A stretch of DNA of 64,000 nt from Rhodamnia argentea (taxonomy: Eukaryota > Streptophyta > Magnoliopsida > Myrtales > Myrtaceae): the NCBI RefSeq assembly GCF_020921035.1, contig NC_063157.1:10762001-10826000 (forward strand), read 5' to 3'. The notes beneath the pieces were generated by a model. It saw only the letters and a program-made list of their open reading frames with translations, was not told where the DNA came from and ran no database searches. This document shows positions 35,341-47,666 of the stretch, piece after piece (the first letter of the stretch is position 1; every line of letters starts with the position of its first letter). The translations under genes were made by a program, and so were the position numbers.

Positions 35341-35807
35341 GTATACACGATACCCGACGCGACCCAAAACTAAATGACGCCGAGCTCTAACTCGTTCCAA
35401 TATCGAATTATATATGTCTGAAATCTTCAGGTCGGGCCGGTCGGGTTACACTTTTTTTTTTTTTTTAATCTCCCAATTTGAATTGGACCTAACACTACCA
35501 TCCACGGCCGCAGCTATTGGGGTCAAGTTTGAATTGGACCTAACACTAACAATGGCCTAGACAAACAAGCTCAAAGTCCCTCTTTCTTATTGGCGTGACC
35601 ATCCACTTCTTCCTGATCACAATCATCATGATTCATGAACCTCTTCATCGTCCTCCAAGTTAAAAAAAAATCCAAAAAGAGGGTTGCTCAAAATGTCATT
35701 ATTCTTATTATTGTACGCAATCAACCCATACTCATCCTCGAAAGCGCAAATCGACCTTGCCATCGTTCTTCGACATTTCATATCACTGTAGGGCTTTACC
35801 ACGATAC

Positions 35808-35975
35808 CGCACTCCACGATCTCCACCGATGACAACTCCACGATTTCTAGTTTTTGTGGTTTTTTTTTTTTTTTTGGCCCTCGCATCCTCTATCCCAGCA
35901 ATCCACGATCTCCACCGATGACAACCGCCGAGTTGGAGTTGTCATCAGTGGAGATTGTGGAGTCCGACTTGACCT
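35808..35975. repeat. Hairpin-forming inverted repeat (unit 1)
   Basis: ATCTCCACCGATGACAACTC and its reverse complement (with one or a few mismatches) face each other across about 100 bases. Unit 1's stem is slightly less perfect than in units 2 and 3. Confidence 0.75.
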
Positions 35976-36835
35976 GGTTCAAAGAGGAGAGCTTGGGCCG
36001 TCGATTGCGGAAGTTAGAGTCGGGGCTCGTGGTTTTCAAATTGTAGAGAGGAAGGTGTGATCAATGGAGATTAAGGCTCGTACTTTTCAAATCGGAAGAA
36101 TTTCAACAACAAAAAAAGGAAAATAAAGGTTCCCGACTCTACCCGAATGGTCGAAAAACCCAGCACTTGACCCTTCCTCGAAGAAGACCATGGCCCAACC
36201 CTAAAATACCCTAAACTCGGCATGGGCTTTTTTGACAGCCCTATGACTATCTAGCCCATATAAAAAAGTTTATGAATGAATTCAAAGAAATTGACTTTGA
36301 ATGTTAACATTAATATGATATTTTAAGTCAATGAAACACTAGGAACTCCTATTTTGAGCTCGTGCTCATGCTTGCGTTAGAATTTTTCTAGCTAGTTTCC
36401 TAATACATCGGAGCTAATCGGGCAGTAACACAATTATCAAACCTGATCATCCAGCGACAAATTTGGAGAGTAAGTTTTGGAAGTTGCTTATAACTATCAA
36501 CAAAAAAATAAATAACCTAAATTTTAAGAAAAGTTAGGAGTGAAATTGAATAAATTTAAACGACTATAATTTTAACATTAATGTGACTTTGAATATTTTA
36601 GGTGCTAAACATCAAGAAAAAAAATCAAATCTTAAGCACCGTTATGCTAGCAAAATCCTTTAATAAAAATCAAATTTTAATTAAAAGACCGTTATGTTAG
36701 CAAAGTCCTTTAAAAAAAGCATGTCATTCAAAGATTTCACTTCAAAATTTGATAGTCGCTGGTGGTCAAGAATAAAAGAATTCCAATTAGTATGGAAGAG
36801 TTAAAAAAAAAAAAAAGCAAATTGCTTTCTAATCT

Positions 36836-37096
36836 ATGAATAAAGTTCCAGTTCATTCGGATACGAAACGAAAATGGCAATTCGTTATGAGCACAATACG
36901 ATGTTACGAAGATAAAATGGCTTTCGTCATTCCAATGCCAATTCCAAATTCGATATCCATTCTATTCTTTGCTATAATCTACGCTTACATTATTGATTCG
37001 GCATATTCATTCAAAGAATTTATTCAAGAAATGAGCAGTCTTATTTCCTACTTTGCCCAATTTATTTCTCTTGAAACCTATTTTCGTTTTGGTTAA
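36836..37096 (+). other. Unidentified hydrophobic ORF (unit 1, shortened)
   Basis: 86 codons with a hydrophobic middle (PNSISILFFAIIYAYIID) and a charged start. I do not recognise it. Compared with unit 2 the only change is CAA to TAA, which ends it six codons early. The three array copies differ by five substitutions in this ORF and all alter the protein, which argues against a constrained coding gene. An acceptor-like TTCCAG at its start leaves open a terminal exon. Confidence 0.3.
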
Positions 37097-37454
37097 GGAG
37101 ATGAATATAACTAACAGCAATCACGGTACCGTCCACCTCAGTGTCCTAATCTGCTGCTGTTTGATCCTTGATCTGAAGGATGACATTTATGAAGCAAATC
37201 CCATATGATACAGACTTATTTTGACTGTAACGAGTCATCTCTCTCTCTCTCTCTCACCAAAATGCTTCTATGGTACACTTGCAAAACCATATAAACTATG
37301 CTCTCGAAAACCCTCTGGGGAAAACCCGCGACGCAGGCGGAGCAAATGGCTTATTTGCACTCAAGAGGAAGAACCAAAAGGTGGGGGGGTGGAAACCTGA
37401 GGCTGTTTCTATAATGGCTAGTGCAATGAAAAAAGATGCCGCACACGTTGTCTG

Positions 37455-39167
37455 TCACTTGATGGGCTTCAAGGGGTGACAATGCTGATGGAAGCTGTAG
37501 AGCTGATGGGTGCAATACATGCAGGTCCAGCATTTGCTGCTCAACATCCGGAATGCCGGCTCTCTAGGGATGGTCAAGGGCCTGCTCGATCTGCCACAAC
37601 AAGAACCTGGTTAAGAATTTAGTCCCTGCTCCCCAAGTAGCTGTCATTGTCTAGGCCCTGTTCTGCGTTTTCTAGAGAGAGCGATCCTATTTATTCTTTC
37701 TGAAGCTCGTGCTTCTCGAGACCGATCACACTCGTATGACAATGTGAATCCAGATTTGGGCAAGATCTGAAATTTTACCTCTGTGGGTAGAAGGGCCTGT
37801 CGAACAAGGGCATTAACTGGGCTCTGGGAATCATCTCTTTTCTCAGCAGCCGTATCTCTTCCTCTTCGATCATCTGCTAATTGATAAATTCATATTAGAA
37901 GTGGAAGTGCATTTCATGAAGATCTGGAACTTGTCAGATACCATCTCAATTCCTTTCTACACCTTTTGCAACTTCTCTTCGTGTTTCTTCTGTTTCTCCA
38001 TGAGGTACAGCTTGGTCGCAACCTGCTTGTGGTGCCCCATTAGAAAACTTAAAGAGAACGACTTACTCAATTGAAATCTTTATTCTATTGATCAAGAGCA
38101 CTAATCGACTTCCACTTGATACACACACTACATGCGCATGATGTCATGATGGATGAACGATGAAGACTCACCGAGTAATTGAACATCGCACGTTTGGCAG
38201 CTCTCTGTTGTGTGTGGAGTTTCACATCTACAGGCTTGGTATTTTCTTTTGCAGAAGGCTTTTGAGTAGCCTAAAGAGGAACATGCAGCCTTGTTGATTG
38301 AGAGACCTAGAGAGAGTTGAAATGCAGAAAAGAGATTTTACCTTCGATTTATCAGCAGAAAGTTGCTCTTTGACTTCATCCTTTGCCTGTGGATATAAAG
38401 TAATACTTTGATCAGTTTGTTCTCTTCTTTCAGTAAGCTGGGTGATTGACAGCTAGCAAAGAGAGTTATGATGAAGGATGACTCTAAGATACAGCAAAAC
38501 ATCAATTTCTAGAAGGAGGTGGACACTGGACATGCTCAGAATATCATGGAGCACATCGAGAGGCAGACTCAATAAACATAAAAAGCGAAAGTAAGCATCG
38601 AGCGCTCAATTTTTCCTGTTCATGTCTGCTCGCAAACTACTCGGCATTGTAAAGCAGATCTCTTATGTCGATTATCTGGAACAGATTGGAGAAATGACTT
38701 GCAATATGGTATGTCGTCCTGACATCATAAGTGTGGCAGTGTCGTCTATGTCTTCCGGCAAGCAGTAAATGATCAAGCAATTAACCGAAAGGTCAACTTA
38801 GACTGGAAGACCATGTGTGTAGTGTCGTCATAGTTTATACGCAACTAGGCTTCTCTGCTGCACACGCTTTTCGCGCGGAGTCAGGCAGTGGATACTACCA
38901 GAGTATGTCCCTGAAAGACAGAACTTGCTCTTCCAGAAGTGTAGATTCATTTTTACTCACCATTCCTCTGGCACTGGCAGCGGAACTCCAAGGAAGAGCA
39001 GACTCCGAGCCTACCTTCACAAATTTCTTAGTATCGCCAAAACAAAGAGGAAAGCCAATCAGTATCGGCATCGGCTATAGAGCGTTAAAATAATCAGGAC
39101 AAGAAAAGGGACATGACAGCAAATAACCAACAACCTTAAGTGCAGATTGGGCATGTGGTTTCTCCAT
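37455..39167 (-). CDS. TPX2-family (WVD2-like) microtubule-associated protein, unit 1
   Basis: TPX2-domain proteins bind and bundle microtubules. Exons on the minus strand: 39167-39135, 39074-38961, 38386-38342, 38270-38172, 38022-37963, 37873-37779, 37590-37455; total 582 nt, 193 aa, all phases consistent. Family blocks: KKFVKVGSESALPW near residue 35, KLHTQQRAAKRAMFNY near 90, a charged helix KLYLMEKQKKHEEKLQK, EEEEIRLLRKEMIPRAQ and PLFDRPFYPQR, then RPLTIPREPAF. The start at 39167 (MEKPHAQ) is the best visible one but uncertain: the frame is open a little further upstream and an acceptor-like CTCAG precedes it, so a 5' coding exon could exist. Of the three copies this one alone keeps the IPREPAF tail in frame. 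Confidence 0.75.
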
Positions 39168-39289
39168 GTGCTTGGCTTGGATGTGACTGAGATGCCAGGG
39201 AATCGGAGTGAAATATATAGAGGAGAGGCCTGGAGGAAGTTTGGAGATTGGTACTTGTCCTGGAGGAGCTCATTCATGTCTGTTGCCAT

Positions 39290-41286
39290 ATCACCAGCAT
39301 TCTTCAGGAATTTGCAGTGCCTTTCATTTCCACCAACCTGTCTGATTGAATCTCCCTCTCAACATATACTCTTCTTATCAGTTGCTTCAGATCTCCACTA
39401 GTCGTTTTGTTCTGCTTTTTGAAGTTAAAGTTTTCACAGCTCGCTCCCCGAATCAGAACTCCGTCTCATTGAATTTTTACTTTCCATTTGAACAACGTAC
39501 TAAATGAGTGATAACAAATTGTATTCGCAATGCATCTGGAAGTATTTTCAAGTTGATTATGCAGGGGTGAGGCGTGAGACCAAGTTATGTAGTAAATACT
39601 ATTGAGATAATCAGTACAGTTGTTTAATAAGTACCCCTGAAGCACTCGTTAACAAATTATTTATGCTACTTTAGATGACTAGGAACTCTACCTTCAATGG
39701 GTAAACTCCAGTTAGATGATACGACTCTTCACTAACCCCACAGACCAGATAAGATGCGAGCCGAAGCATGGGTGAGTGGCTCAAACATGAACTTGTTTGC
39801 AATTGGAATACAAAAGCTCACGGGACGGGGTAACCTTTCGTATACTGGCCATGGCGACCGTTCTGCATCTCTAGCTTTACGCATCCACGATGTTTTATGA
39901 CAATCGCGCGAATCGGTAGAGCACGAACAAAAATCCGAGTCAAGTTATGCCGACTGCGATCTGCACTAATTGCAGCCATGACACTGGTCCAAAGAAGCGA
40001 AAGTTTGAACCACATGTCGTTTACATATCCGGTTCTCAAAGTTTTCTTGATGGAGCCGTTATCCAACCGTGAAACGCATAAGATGACTGAGGGAAGGGCT
40101 GGTCTGGAGTGTCCCTTTTTGGCTTTTACTATGAAATGGGATAAGAAGAGGCGTGTCTATTTCTAGTTAGGTCGAGAATCGAAAAATTAACCAACTGATA
40201 TAGTGCCGCGCATGCTTCCTTTTGAAGTTTGGGGACCCCCAAGTTTCCTTTAATGCAAGATGGGGAAAGCTTAAGTAGTTTTTTATGTGATAATGATGAT
40301 CAAAGACAACTCTCTTCATTCACAATAGAATTGTCAATGTTTTGTCTTGGATCTCATGCTTGTTTGTCAAATTGAGGGAAATCTTCTATCAAGGTTTTCC
40401 GTTTGTGGAAATCGCTTTATGCAGGTTGCTTTTCCAACAAGGAACAAGGACGTATGGATGTAACACTCATTTAACATCCTGGGCGACCAGGCTGGGTTGG
40501 CACCATATTTTTCTTTCATGATCTTAAAGATCCATAATCTCCTGGAAGCATCTCAAGAGATTACGGTTAGTCCATCGCAAAAACTGCGCTTGTATAGGCG
40601 TAGTCGAATAGTCACACGACTCGAGATTAGCATAGAACAATACGGAACAAAACTGTGGAGGTCGATTGAGAAGGATCCGACTAATTGAAATAGGAAAATT
40701 CCTTGCTTTGAGACCTTGCAAAATTATGAGGATCATCAATCCCAACACTAAAAAATTTTATAAAGTGGTCTACCATGTGGTCATGGATTTGCTTCTTTCG
40801 CAGTCTACTCATTTATCAATAGTATCCAAGGACAATGCTGCTGTAGAGAATTTGTGTTGTCAATATCTTCAATACATATTCCCCAATTTTGTGTTAATCG
40901 TAATTGACCTTCAGGCTGGAGGATAGGGTTCTATGGTCCAGAAAGTCAAGTACAAGCACGAGCTCTTTTTCTACCACTTGGAAAAACAATATGAGACGGC
41001 ATGTCATGTCCGATAACACTAAAATCGCATTCCGAAACATGAAAGTCAACCTTGTTATTGTAGCTCTTTTGGTAAGAAGAATGCCAGCGACAATGTTGGT
41101 TCCACGTTAACTCCGCAGTGAATCCACAGATTGCCGGTGGGGGTACAACATTCATGTTTTACAATAGATTATGCCAGTCCAAGCTTAAAGCCAGTCTACT
41201 TGGCATTCTCTAAATCAGCTAGCTGCCTTTTGTCGAAGTAACTGCCGTCCAAAACTTTGTCAAGTTTTGCTGTAAACACAAGTCAA
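39290..41286. other. Spacer between the TPX2-family gene and COX11, unit 1
   Basis: No gene is supported on either strand. It should contain the TPX2-family promoter (left) and the COX11 3' UTR (right). The short ORFs recur in other units only because the sequence is duplicated. Confidence 0.4.
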
Positions 41287-43175
41287 TCAGTCCTCAGATA
41301 CCTTGAAAAATGTATATGACAAAACCAAGTTATTGATGCCATCCATTCTAGGATCGGTTTCGAACTCAGGGTCGATGTAAAAAAACACCTGCATATATGA
41401 GAACGCATCCACTGTTAAAAATTTGTATTGTCTCTAAAGTCCATCTTAGAAAAGTATCAGAAGACCAGGAATATCATACTTACAGGCATATCAATTTGTT
41501 CTCCCGGAAGTAGCCGCTGCTCTTCAAAGCAAAAGCACTGTATTTTGTTGAAATAAACTGCCGCCTGCAACACGTTAGACAAATTTAGCCAGAACAAACC
41601 TCAATTGTCAAGGGTAAAGCAACCTTGATGGACATGCTCTCACACTTAAGTTGTCTGCTGGATGAATCACCCCAATGAGCAAAGTATTAACAGATTTAGA
41701 GATAATGATGCACATTCACAGATGGCTGGTATTAGTCGAAAAAGTACATGAAGCGTCCATTTTATTGGGGCAATGAATGTTAGCCAGCAGTACCTTCATG
41801 GGAGTAACATTGTATGTGGAAACGCCAGTTATTGGTGCTGAACTGCGATTTTCAGCAGTATAAAATGCAAGAGCACTTTCTCCAGGCTTGACCCTTACCT
41901 GCAAAAATAAGTCAAGAATGTTGCCTCTGTCCCTTTGATATGGGCAAACAACTTATGAGAACAGAGCATCCTAGGCAATGATCTTGAAATGAAAAACCTC
42001 TCTTTGGGTGGGAGTAAACTTCCATGGCATCCCATCAGCCACATCAGCATTAAACTGCACCGCAATCTCCCTGTGGCAAAATCCATATTCTCAAAATAAG
42101 CAATACACTAAGAATAGACTGAAAAATTAAATAAATAATAAAAACCTCTATGTGCATCTAAAAACAGTATTGGAGTAAGTAAACTAGCTATTGGTATGTA
42201 ATTTCTCATCCATTATGCCGACAGAATGATCAGAAGGACAATATCTCCCGCCCTCACTTCCTTTTTCTTCCTCTGATGATGAGGAAGCCTACCTCGGAAA
42301 CCATAAAATGATCTTAAAAACACAAACCGCCCTAAAAACCTCCCTCCCTTTCTTTTTCTTCCTCCAATGATGAGGAAGCCTACCCCCGGAGACCATAAAA
42401 TGATCTTAAAAACCACAATGCCTTATATAACTTGTTTCAAGAAAAAGTATTTCCTGAAACCCAGCCAAGTATCCTACCAGCAAGAATCAGAAACTGAAAT
42501 GCTATGCAAAATGATAAACAGGCTCTCTGGCACAACAAAGATCACTAGAAACCACCCTGAGGTAGAAGCAACTTTCGCAATCACCAAGCAGAACACTCAA
42601 CAATAGACCCATACCTTGTGGTGACAGTCCCATCATTAGCATGTCGGGCAATTTTTTCTTCGACAGTCTAAACATAGCAGAGTCAATTCATGATCAGCCA
42701 GAGTTGTCAAAAGAAATATAAACTAAAAATACAGAGTACATCATGCAATGAACAAATGAAAAGCTCAAATCTGACCTCACGTCGTTGAATAGTGCCACCA
42801 TACCCAGTAGCCTGACAGAATCTCCTATACAAAGGTACAGCCGCATAACTACTTCCCACCATTGCGAGGACCAGAGCTGTCAGGTATAGAAGCATTTTTC
42901 GAGATTTTTGTTCTGTGGAAGAAGCATGCGAGGCATAGTAGCGATGGGTACTGAATATAGAACTGGATTTCCTACTATATACAGAACCATTTGGAAACTC
43001 ATAAGACTTGTTAGTTGACCAGGTACTAAATCTGCATCTTCGTACTAAGCACCATACATCGCTAACAGAAGGTCGCCCACATCCAGAGACAGATCGTGCA
43101 TGACAGAAACCTAGCCCAGGAATCCCATGTTTGAACCTATACAACAATCACAATTTGCAATCAATAGGGAATGGA

Positions 43176-43216
<41 letters not shown>

Positions 43217-43451
43217 AAGCAGAGTCTTGAAGTTAGTCCTCTTTTTCCTTTTGCTCATGGAAAGGTTGGCAAATTTGTAATTCAGCAATTATGAAAAGTT
43301 TTCTGACATGTTCATCACACAAGTGGCTAAAATATGCTGATTCAAAAGTTCTGCAGTAGGGGTATACTTACTGAGAACCAAGAGGTGAATGTGGTATCTT
43401 AACAAGGTTTGCTGACAGAAGATATCTTCTACTAAGCTTTGACAATGACAT
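41287..43451 (-). CDS. COX11: Cytochrome c oxidase assembly protein COX11, unit 1
   Basis: COX11 sits in the mitochondrial inner membrane and delivers copper to the CuB site of subunit 1. Minus-strand exons: 43451-43372, 43136-42776, 42667-42615, 42070-41998, 41898-41794, 41564-41484, 41388-41287; 855 nt, 284 aa, phases all agree. A basic, serine-rich N-terminus ([15 protein letters not shown]) fits mitochondrial import. One membrane helix spans about 108-126 ([13 protein letters not shown]), followed by [18 protein letters not shown] with Cys134. The copper-binding CFCF motif has Cys234 and Cys236. Other family blocks: [54 protein letters not shown]. The end is FFKVSED. No defect. Two further copies follow in the array. 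Confidence 0.95.
43176..43216. repeat. (GAT)n microsatellite in COX11 intron 1, unit 1
   Basis: About 13 GAT units; the copy in unit 2 (54011-54036) is 15 bases shorter. Confidence 0.95.
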
Positions 43452-44191
43452 GTTTAGGAGAGACTAGAACCGAATAAAAGAGGCAGTAAGTGACATATGA
43501 AAAAAGGACTCAGAAAGGAAAGAAAAGAAAGAAAGATCATCAAAATTTAAATTCCACTAAAGTACTCCATGGCAAAAGGAAAAACAAGAATAGTTGCACA
43601 AAAAAGTTAACCATGTCTCTGATTTCTTCAGTTTCATTGTTCGGTAGGTTAGTACGACACCACTTTGCGTTAGAAAGCCCACCCACAATGGACGGATCTG
43701 AACGCAAGCCTACGAAACTGACATTGAATGACCTCAAATTGAAGGATACTAACACGTTCAAACAGACAGCTCTAGCCCATCGTCTATTTGTTTTAAGCGG
43801 ATGCCAAACCAAATGGATGAACAATAGTCTCACTAAGATGGCATAAAAGCCCTCTTTTTATCTCGTGGATGCTTCCCAAACTCAAGCAACAACCGCAAAT
43901 AAACAAAGGAACGAAACCCTCCAAAAGGTTCAGTCCGCCCAAAGAAATCAGCACAAGACAACTTCAAGCAATTTCCGGTATGGGCTTCATTTTGATTCTT
44001 TCGATGCATTTCCAGCACAAGCCAACCACAACCACCATATCAAAATTGACGAAATTCCAGAACTTCACTACAACATTCCCCTGGACGGGGACTAGGAGTC
44101 AATGAACCTCCGTGGATGGCATGTAACATGGGGGGGCATGTAATGCATGGCATAGTAAGATATCAAAGGGACATTTATGCAATATCAAAGG
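43452..44191 (-). promoter_or_regulatory. COX11 upstream region and array junction
   Basis: 740 bases between the COX11 start and the copied PRP38 first codons. It should hold the COX11 5' UTR and proximal promoter. No gene is seen. The 3' neighbour across the join is a PRP38 promoter copy pointing the same way. Confidence 0.5.
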
Positions 44192-45060
44192 GTTTGTACC
44201 TCCATAATTCTTTTTTATCTAATATGTGCCTCAACTTACACAAATGTCTACTTTTCTGCAACACGGTGTTACGCGGAATCACAAGTCCATACTGCAATAT
44301 AGGATGAACCCAACTAGTATCAATGTGGGATACAATTACTGGGCAAAGAAAGCGTAAACAAGAAAGGGCATGCACCATAACAAATGTAGTCACAAAAGAA
44401 TTCTACAACACAAGCAAAAAGGAGACAGGAAAGTAAGGAATTCCTACAACTACACCCAAAAAAAAAATATGTTTTTTTCAATAAAACAATGAAACTCGGA
44501 AAAGCAAGATCCGCTAGACGAACATAACATCGATTCTAGAATCCGCCCAATTGAGCCTTTCATTAAAAACGACGGAAAGAAAAACCAACAATTTGAAGCA
44601 AGCAGCATATTTCAAATTACCTTCAAATCAATTTTCTCGACCACGAAAAGGAAACACCAAGCAAGTACGAAGCTCTATCTTCCCCCCAAAAAGTATTACG
44701 AAGAGCGAGCTCCAATTGTTCTAGGGAAAAGGTATATCAGAAGAACAACATATGAAGAATCTATCATGCCGATGAGGGCATTCCAAAACTTGAGTGGAAA
44801 ACAGCAAAATTCGTCAAACTACTCAAATTACGACCAATCAAGCGGACTTCCACAGGCGGGTTGGAGAAACGGGTGAAACTAATGCGCAAAGAGAGAGGAA
44901 GAGCAGCGAGTACATACCGATTAGAATCAAATGAAACGCTCGATCGATTGAGAGATACGCAGGAAGAGAAGTATACAAAACCCTAGAAATGAGCTCGCAC
45001 TGCATTAGAATTTATCTTTGCAAGTTTGGAGCGAACCGCACGATGAGCCTTATAAACCGA
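44192..45060 (-). pseudogene. Truncated PRP38 5' copy (unit 2)
   Basis: Copy of the PRP38 promoter, leader exon with its donor, leader intron and first four codons. The frame then reads out of the copy as MEVQTL and stops. It points towards COX11 of unit 1. It cannot make PRP38. Confidence 0.9.
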
Positions 45061-46109
45061 CCGGTCCGGTCTTGGATGACTTTAGTTTAGGATCGTACCT
45101 ACCACTATCCGGCCCAACCAGCACAAAAAGAAATTATTCTGAATCTTAATAAAATTTATGAATGGGTGCAAACAAATTAAAACGATCTTGAATATTAACA
45201 TTAATGTTTTGGGAGTAAATGAAACACTAGAAATTTTAAAGTCTTTCAGGACACTAAAGCGAATTGGACAATGACTCGGTTATCAAATCGAATGATTCGG
45301 CCTTAAATTTCAAAAAGTATTTAGGGAAACTTTTTTTAGACTATTCAGCCCAAATAAAGAAATTATTTTTAAACTGGTCTTTCGGGACCTTAAAGCGGAC
45401 CGGACAGTGACTCGGTTATCGAACCGAATGATTCGGCCGTAAATTTTAAAGAGTATTTAGGGAAACTTTCTTTTTTTATTATTGTTCACCCCAAATAAAG
45501 AAATTATTTTTTAGCTAGTCTTTCGAGACATTAGAGCAAGCCGGACAGTGACTCAATTATCAATCCAAGCTGCCCAGCCACAATTTCAAGGATGAGTTTG
45601 AGAAATTGCTTATGACTATCCGGGAGTGTTAATGCGCGGATCGGGGTTGGGTATATACACAATACTTGATACAACCCAGAACTAAATGACACTGAGCTCT
45701 AACTCGTTCCAATATCGAATTATATATGTCTGAAATCTTCAGGTCGGACCGATCGGGTTACGTTTTTTTTTTTTTTTAAATCTCCCAATTTGAATTGGAC
45801 CTAACACTACCATCCACAGCCGCAACTATTGGGGTCAAGTTTGAGTTGGACCTAACACTAACATTGGCCTGGACAAACAAGCTCAAAGTCTCTCTTTCTT
45901 ATTGGCGTGACCATCCACTTCTTCCTGATCACAATCATCATGAACCTCTTCATCGTCCTCCAAGTTCAAAACATCCAAAAAAGAGGTTGCTCAAAATGTC
46001 ATTATTCTTGTTATTGTGCGGAATCAACCCATACTCATCCTCGAAGCTCAAATCGACCCCGCCATCGTTCTCCGACATTTCATATCACTGTAGGGCTTCA
46101 CCACGATGC

Positions 46110-46270
46110 CGGACTCCACAATCTCCACCGATGACAACTCCACGATTTCAGGTTTTTGTGGTTTTTTTTTTTTTTTTTTTGCCCTCGCATCCTCTATCCC
46201 AACAATCCATGATCTCCACCGATGACAACCGCCGAGTTGGAGTTGTCATCGGTGGAGATTGTGGAGTCCG
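46110..46270. repeat. 33-base perfect inverted repeat (unit 2)
   Basis: Arms 46110-46142 and 46238-46270 are exact reverse complements (core ATCTCCACCGATGACAACTC), separated by about 95 bases that hold another partial copy of the same motif and a T-run. Confidence 0.9.
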
Positions 46271-46859
46271 ACTTGACCTGGTTCAAAGAGGAGAGTTGGG
46301 GCATCGATTGTGGAAGTTAGAGTCGGGGCTCGTGCTTTTCAAATTAGAGAGAGGAGGGTGTGATCGATGGAGGTTAAGGATCGTATTTTTCAAATCGAAA
46401 GAATTTCAACAACGAAAAAGGGAAAAAAAAAAAAGTTCCCAACTCTACCCTAATGGTCGGAAAACCCAGCATTCGACCCTTCCTCGAAGACGACCATGGC
46501 CCAACCCTAAAATACCCTAAACTCGGCGTGGGCTTTTTTGACAGCCCCGGGACTATCTAGCCCATATAAAAAAGTTTGTGACTGAATTCAAAGAAATTGA
46601 CTTTGAATGTTAACATTAATATGATATTTTAAGTCAATGAAACACTAGGAACTCCTATTTCGAGCTCGTGCTCATGCTTGCATTAGAATTTTTCTGGCTA
46701 GTTTCCTAATACATCGGAGCTAATCGGGAAGTAACACAATTATCAAACCTGATCGTCCAGCGACAAATTTGGAGAGTAAGTTTTGGAAGTTGCTTATAAC
46801 TATCGACAAAAAAATAAATAACCTATATTTTAAGAAAAGGTAGGAGTGAAATGGAATAA

Positions 46860-47381
46860 AGCCATGTTTGGTTCAGCATTTGGCCAAAGGTGTTTGAGAA
46901 AATGCAAATACCTTTGGGTTAAAGGTCTTTTTTTAAAATGCAAGTAGTGTTTGGTAAAGTGTATTTTAAAGACACATTTGGAAAGTAACTTTGATGTAAA
47001 TGTTGTTTGGTGAAAAATGAACTTTGTAAAATATTTTTTCTTTTTGAAAAAAAAAGGCTGTGGCGACCTATGACCTGTTGCAGCAACCGGTCGGCAACCA
47101 ATGGCGGCGGCGGCCAATGGGCGATGGCAATGGGTGGTGGCGGCAAGCGAAGGTGACAAAATTAAAATAATAAAAAAAATTAATTGCATTTTCCAAAAGG
47201 CCTTTAGCCCAAAGTACCTCTATAGGTTAGAGGTACTTTGGGTTAAAGGACTTTGGAGAGCATTTGAGATACAATTACATCTCCTCAAAGTGAGCCAAAA
47301 AATGAACCAAATACCATTTGCATTTGGCCAAGGGATTTTAGAGCCCTAATGCTTATTTTCAATCTTGAACCAAATAAGGCT
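46860..47381. mobile_element. Tourist-like MITE with TAA target duplication (unit 2)
   Basis: Ends AGCCATGTTTGGTTCA and (reverse complement) AGCCTTATTTGGTTCA, flanked by TAA (46857-46859 and 47382-47384). Unit 1 has the empty site GAATAAATTT at 36549-36558. The 3-base TAA duplication and end sequence fit PIF/Harbinger-derived MITEs. Non-coding. Confidence 0.9.
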
Positions 47382-47666
47382 TAAATTTAAACGACTTTAA
47401 TTTTAACATTAATGTGACTTTGAATATTTTAGGTGCTAAGCATCAAGAAAAAAATCAAATCTTAAGCACCGTTATGCTAGCAAAGTCCTTTAATAAAAAT
47501 CAAATTTTAATCAAAAAACTGTTATATTAGCAAAGTTATTTTAAAAAAACAGGTCATTTCAAAGATTTCACTTTAGAATTTGATAGTCACCGGTGGTCAA
47601 GAATAAAAAATTCCAATTAGTATGGAAGAGTTAAAAAAGAAAAAAAAGCAAATTGCTTTCTAATCT

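Larger units (their letters stand above)
33891..44191. repeat. Tandem array unit 1
   Basis: 10,301 bases, repeated at 44192 and 55008. The join begins with GTTTGTACCTCCAT, i.e. inside codon 5 of PRP38. It carries the PRP38 5' region, an unidentified ORF, a TPX2-family gene and COX11. It lacks the Tourist-like insertion of the other units. Confidence 0.97.

Noticed and set aside
39818-40166. Overlapping ORFs on both strands repeated in all units
   Set aside because: They persist only because the units are young duplicates; no motif or splice structure supports either strand.
40497-41155. Several ORFs between the TPX2-family gene and COX11
   Set aside because: Frames are disrupted in unit 3 by a replaced segment and a small duplication, and no family is recognisable.
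41197-41269. A possible alternative last exon of COX11 ending DLENAK
   Set aside because: The implied intron from AAG|GTATCT to the CAG is only 32 bases, too short for a plant intron, and the unspliced reading gives the family-like end FFKVSED.
45795-46520. A long plus-strand ORF in units 2 and 3 (241 and 244 codons)
   Set aside because: Low-complexity, runs through T-runs, is broken in unit 1, and its ends differ between units after small indels. The hairpin lies inside it. Chance frame is more likely.
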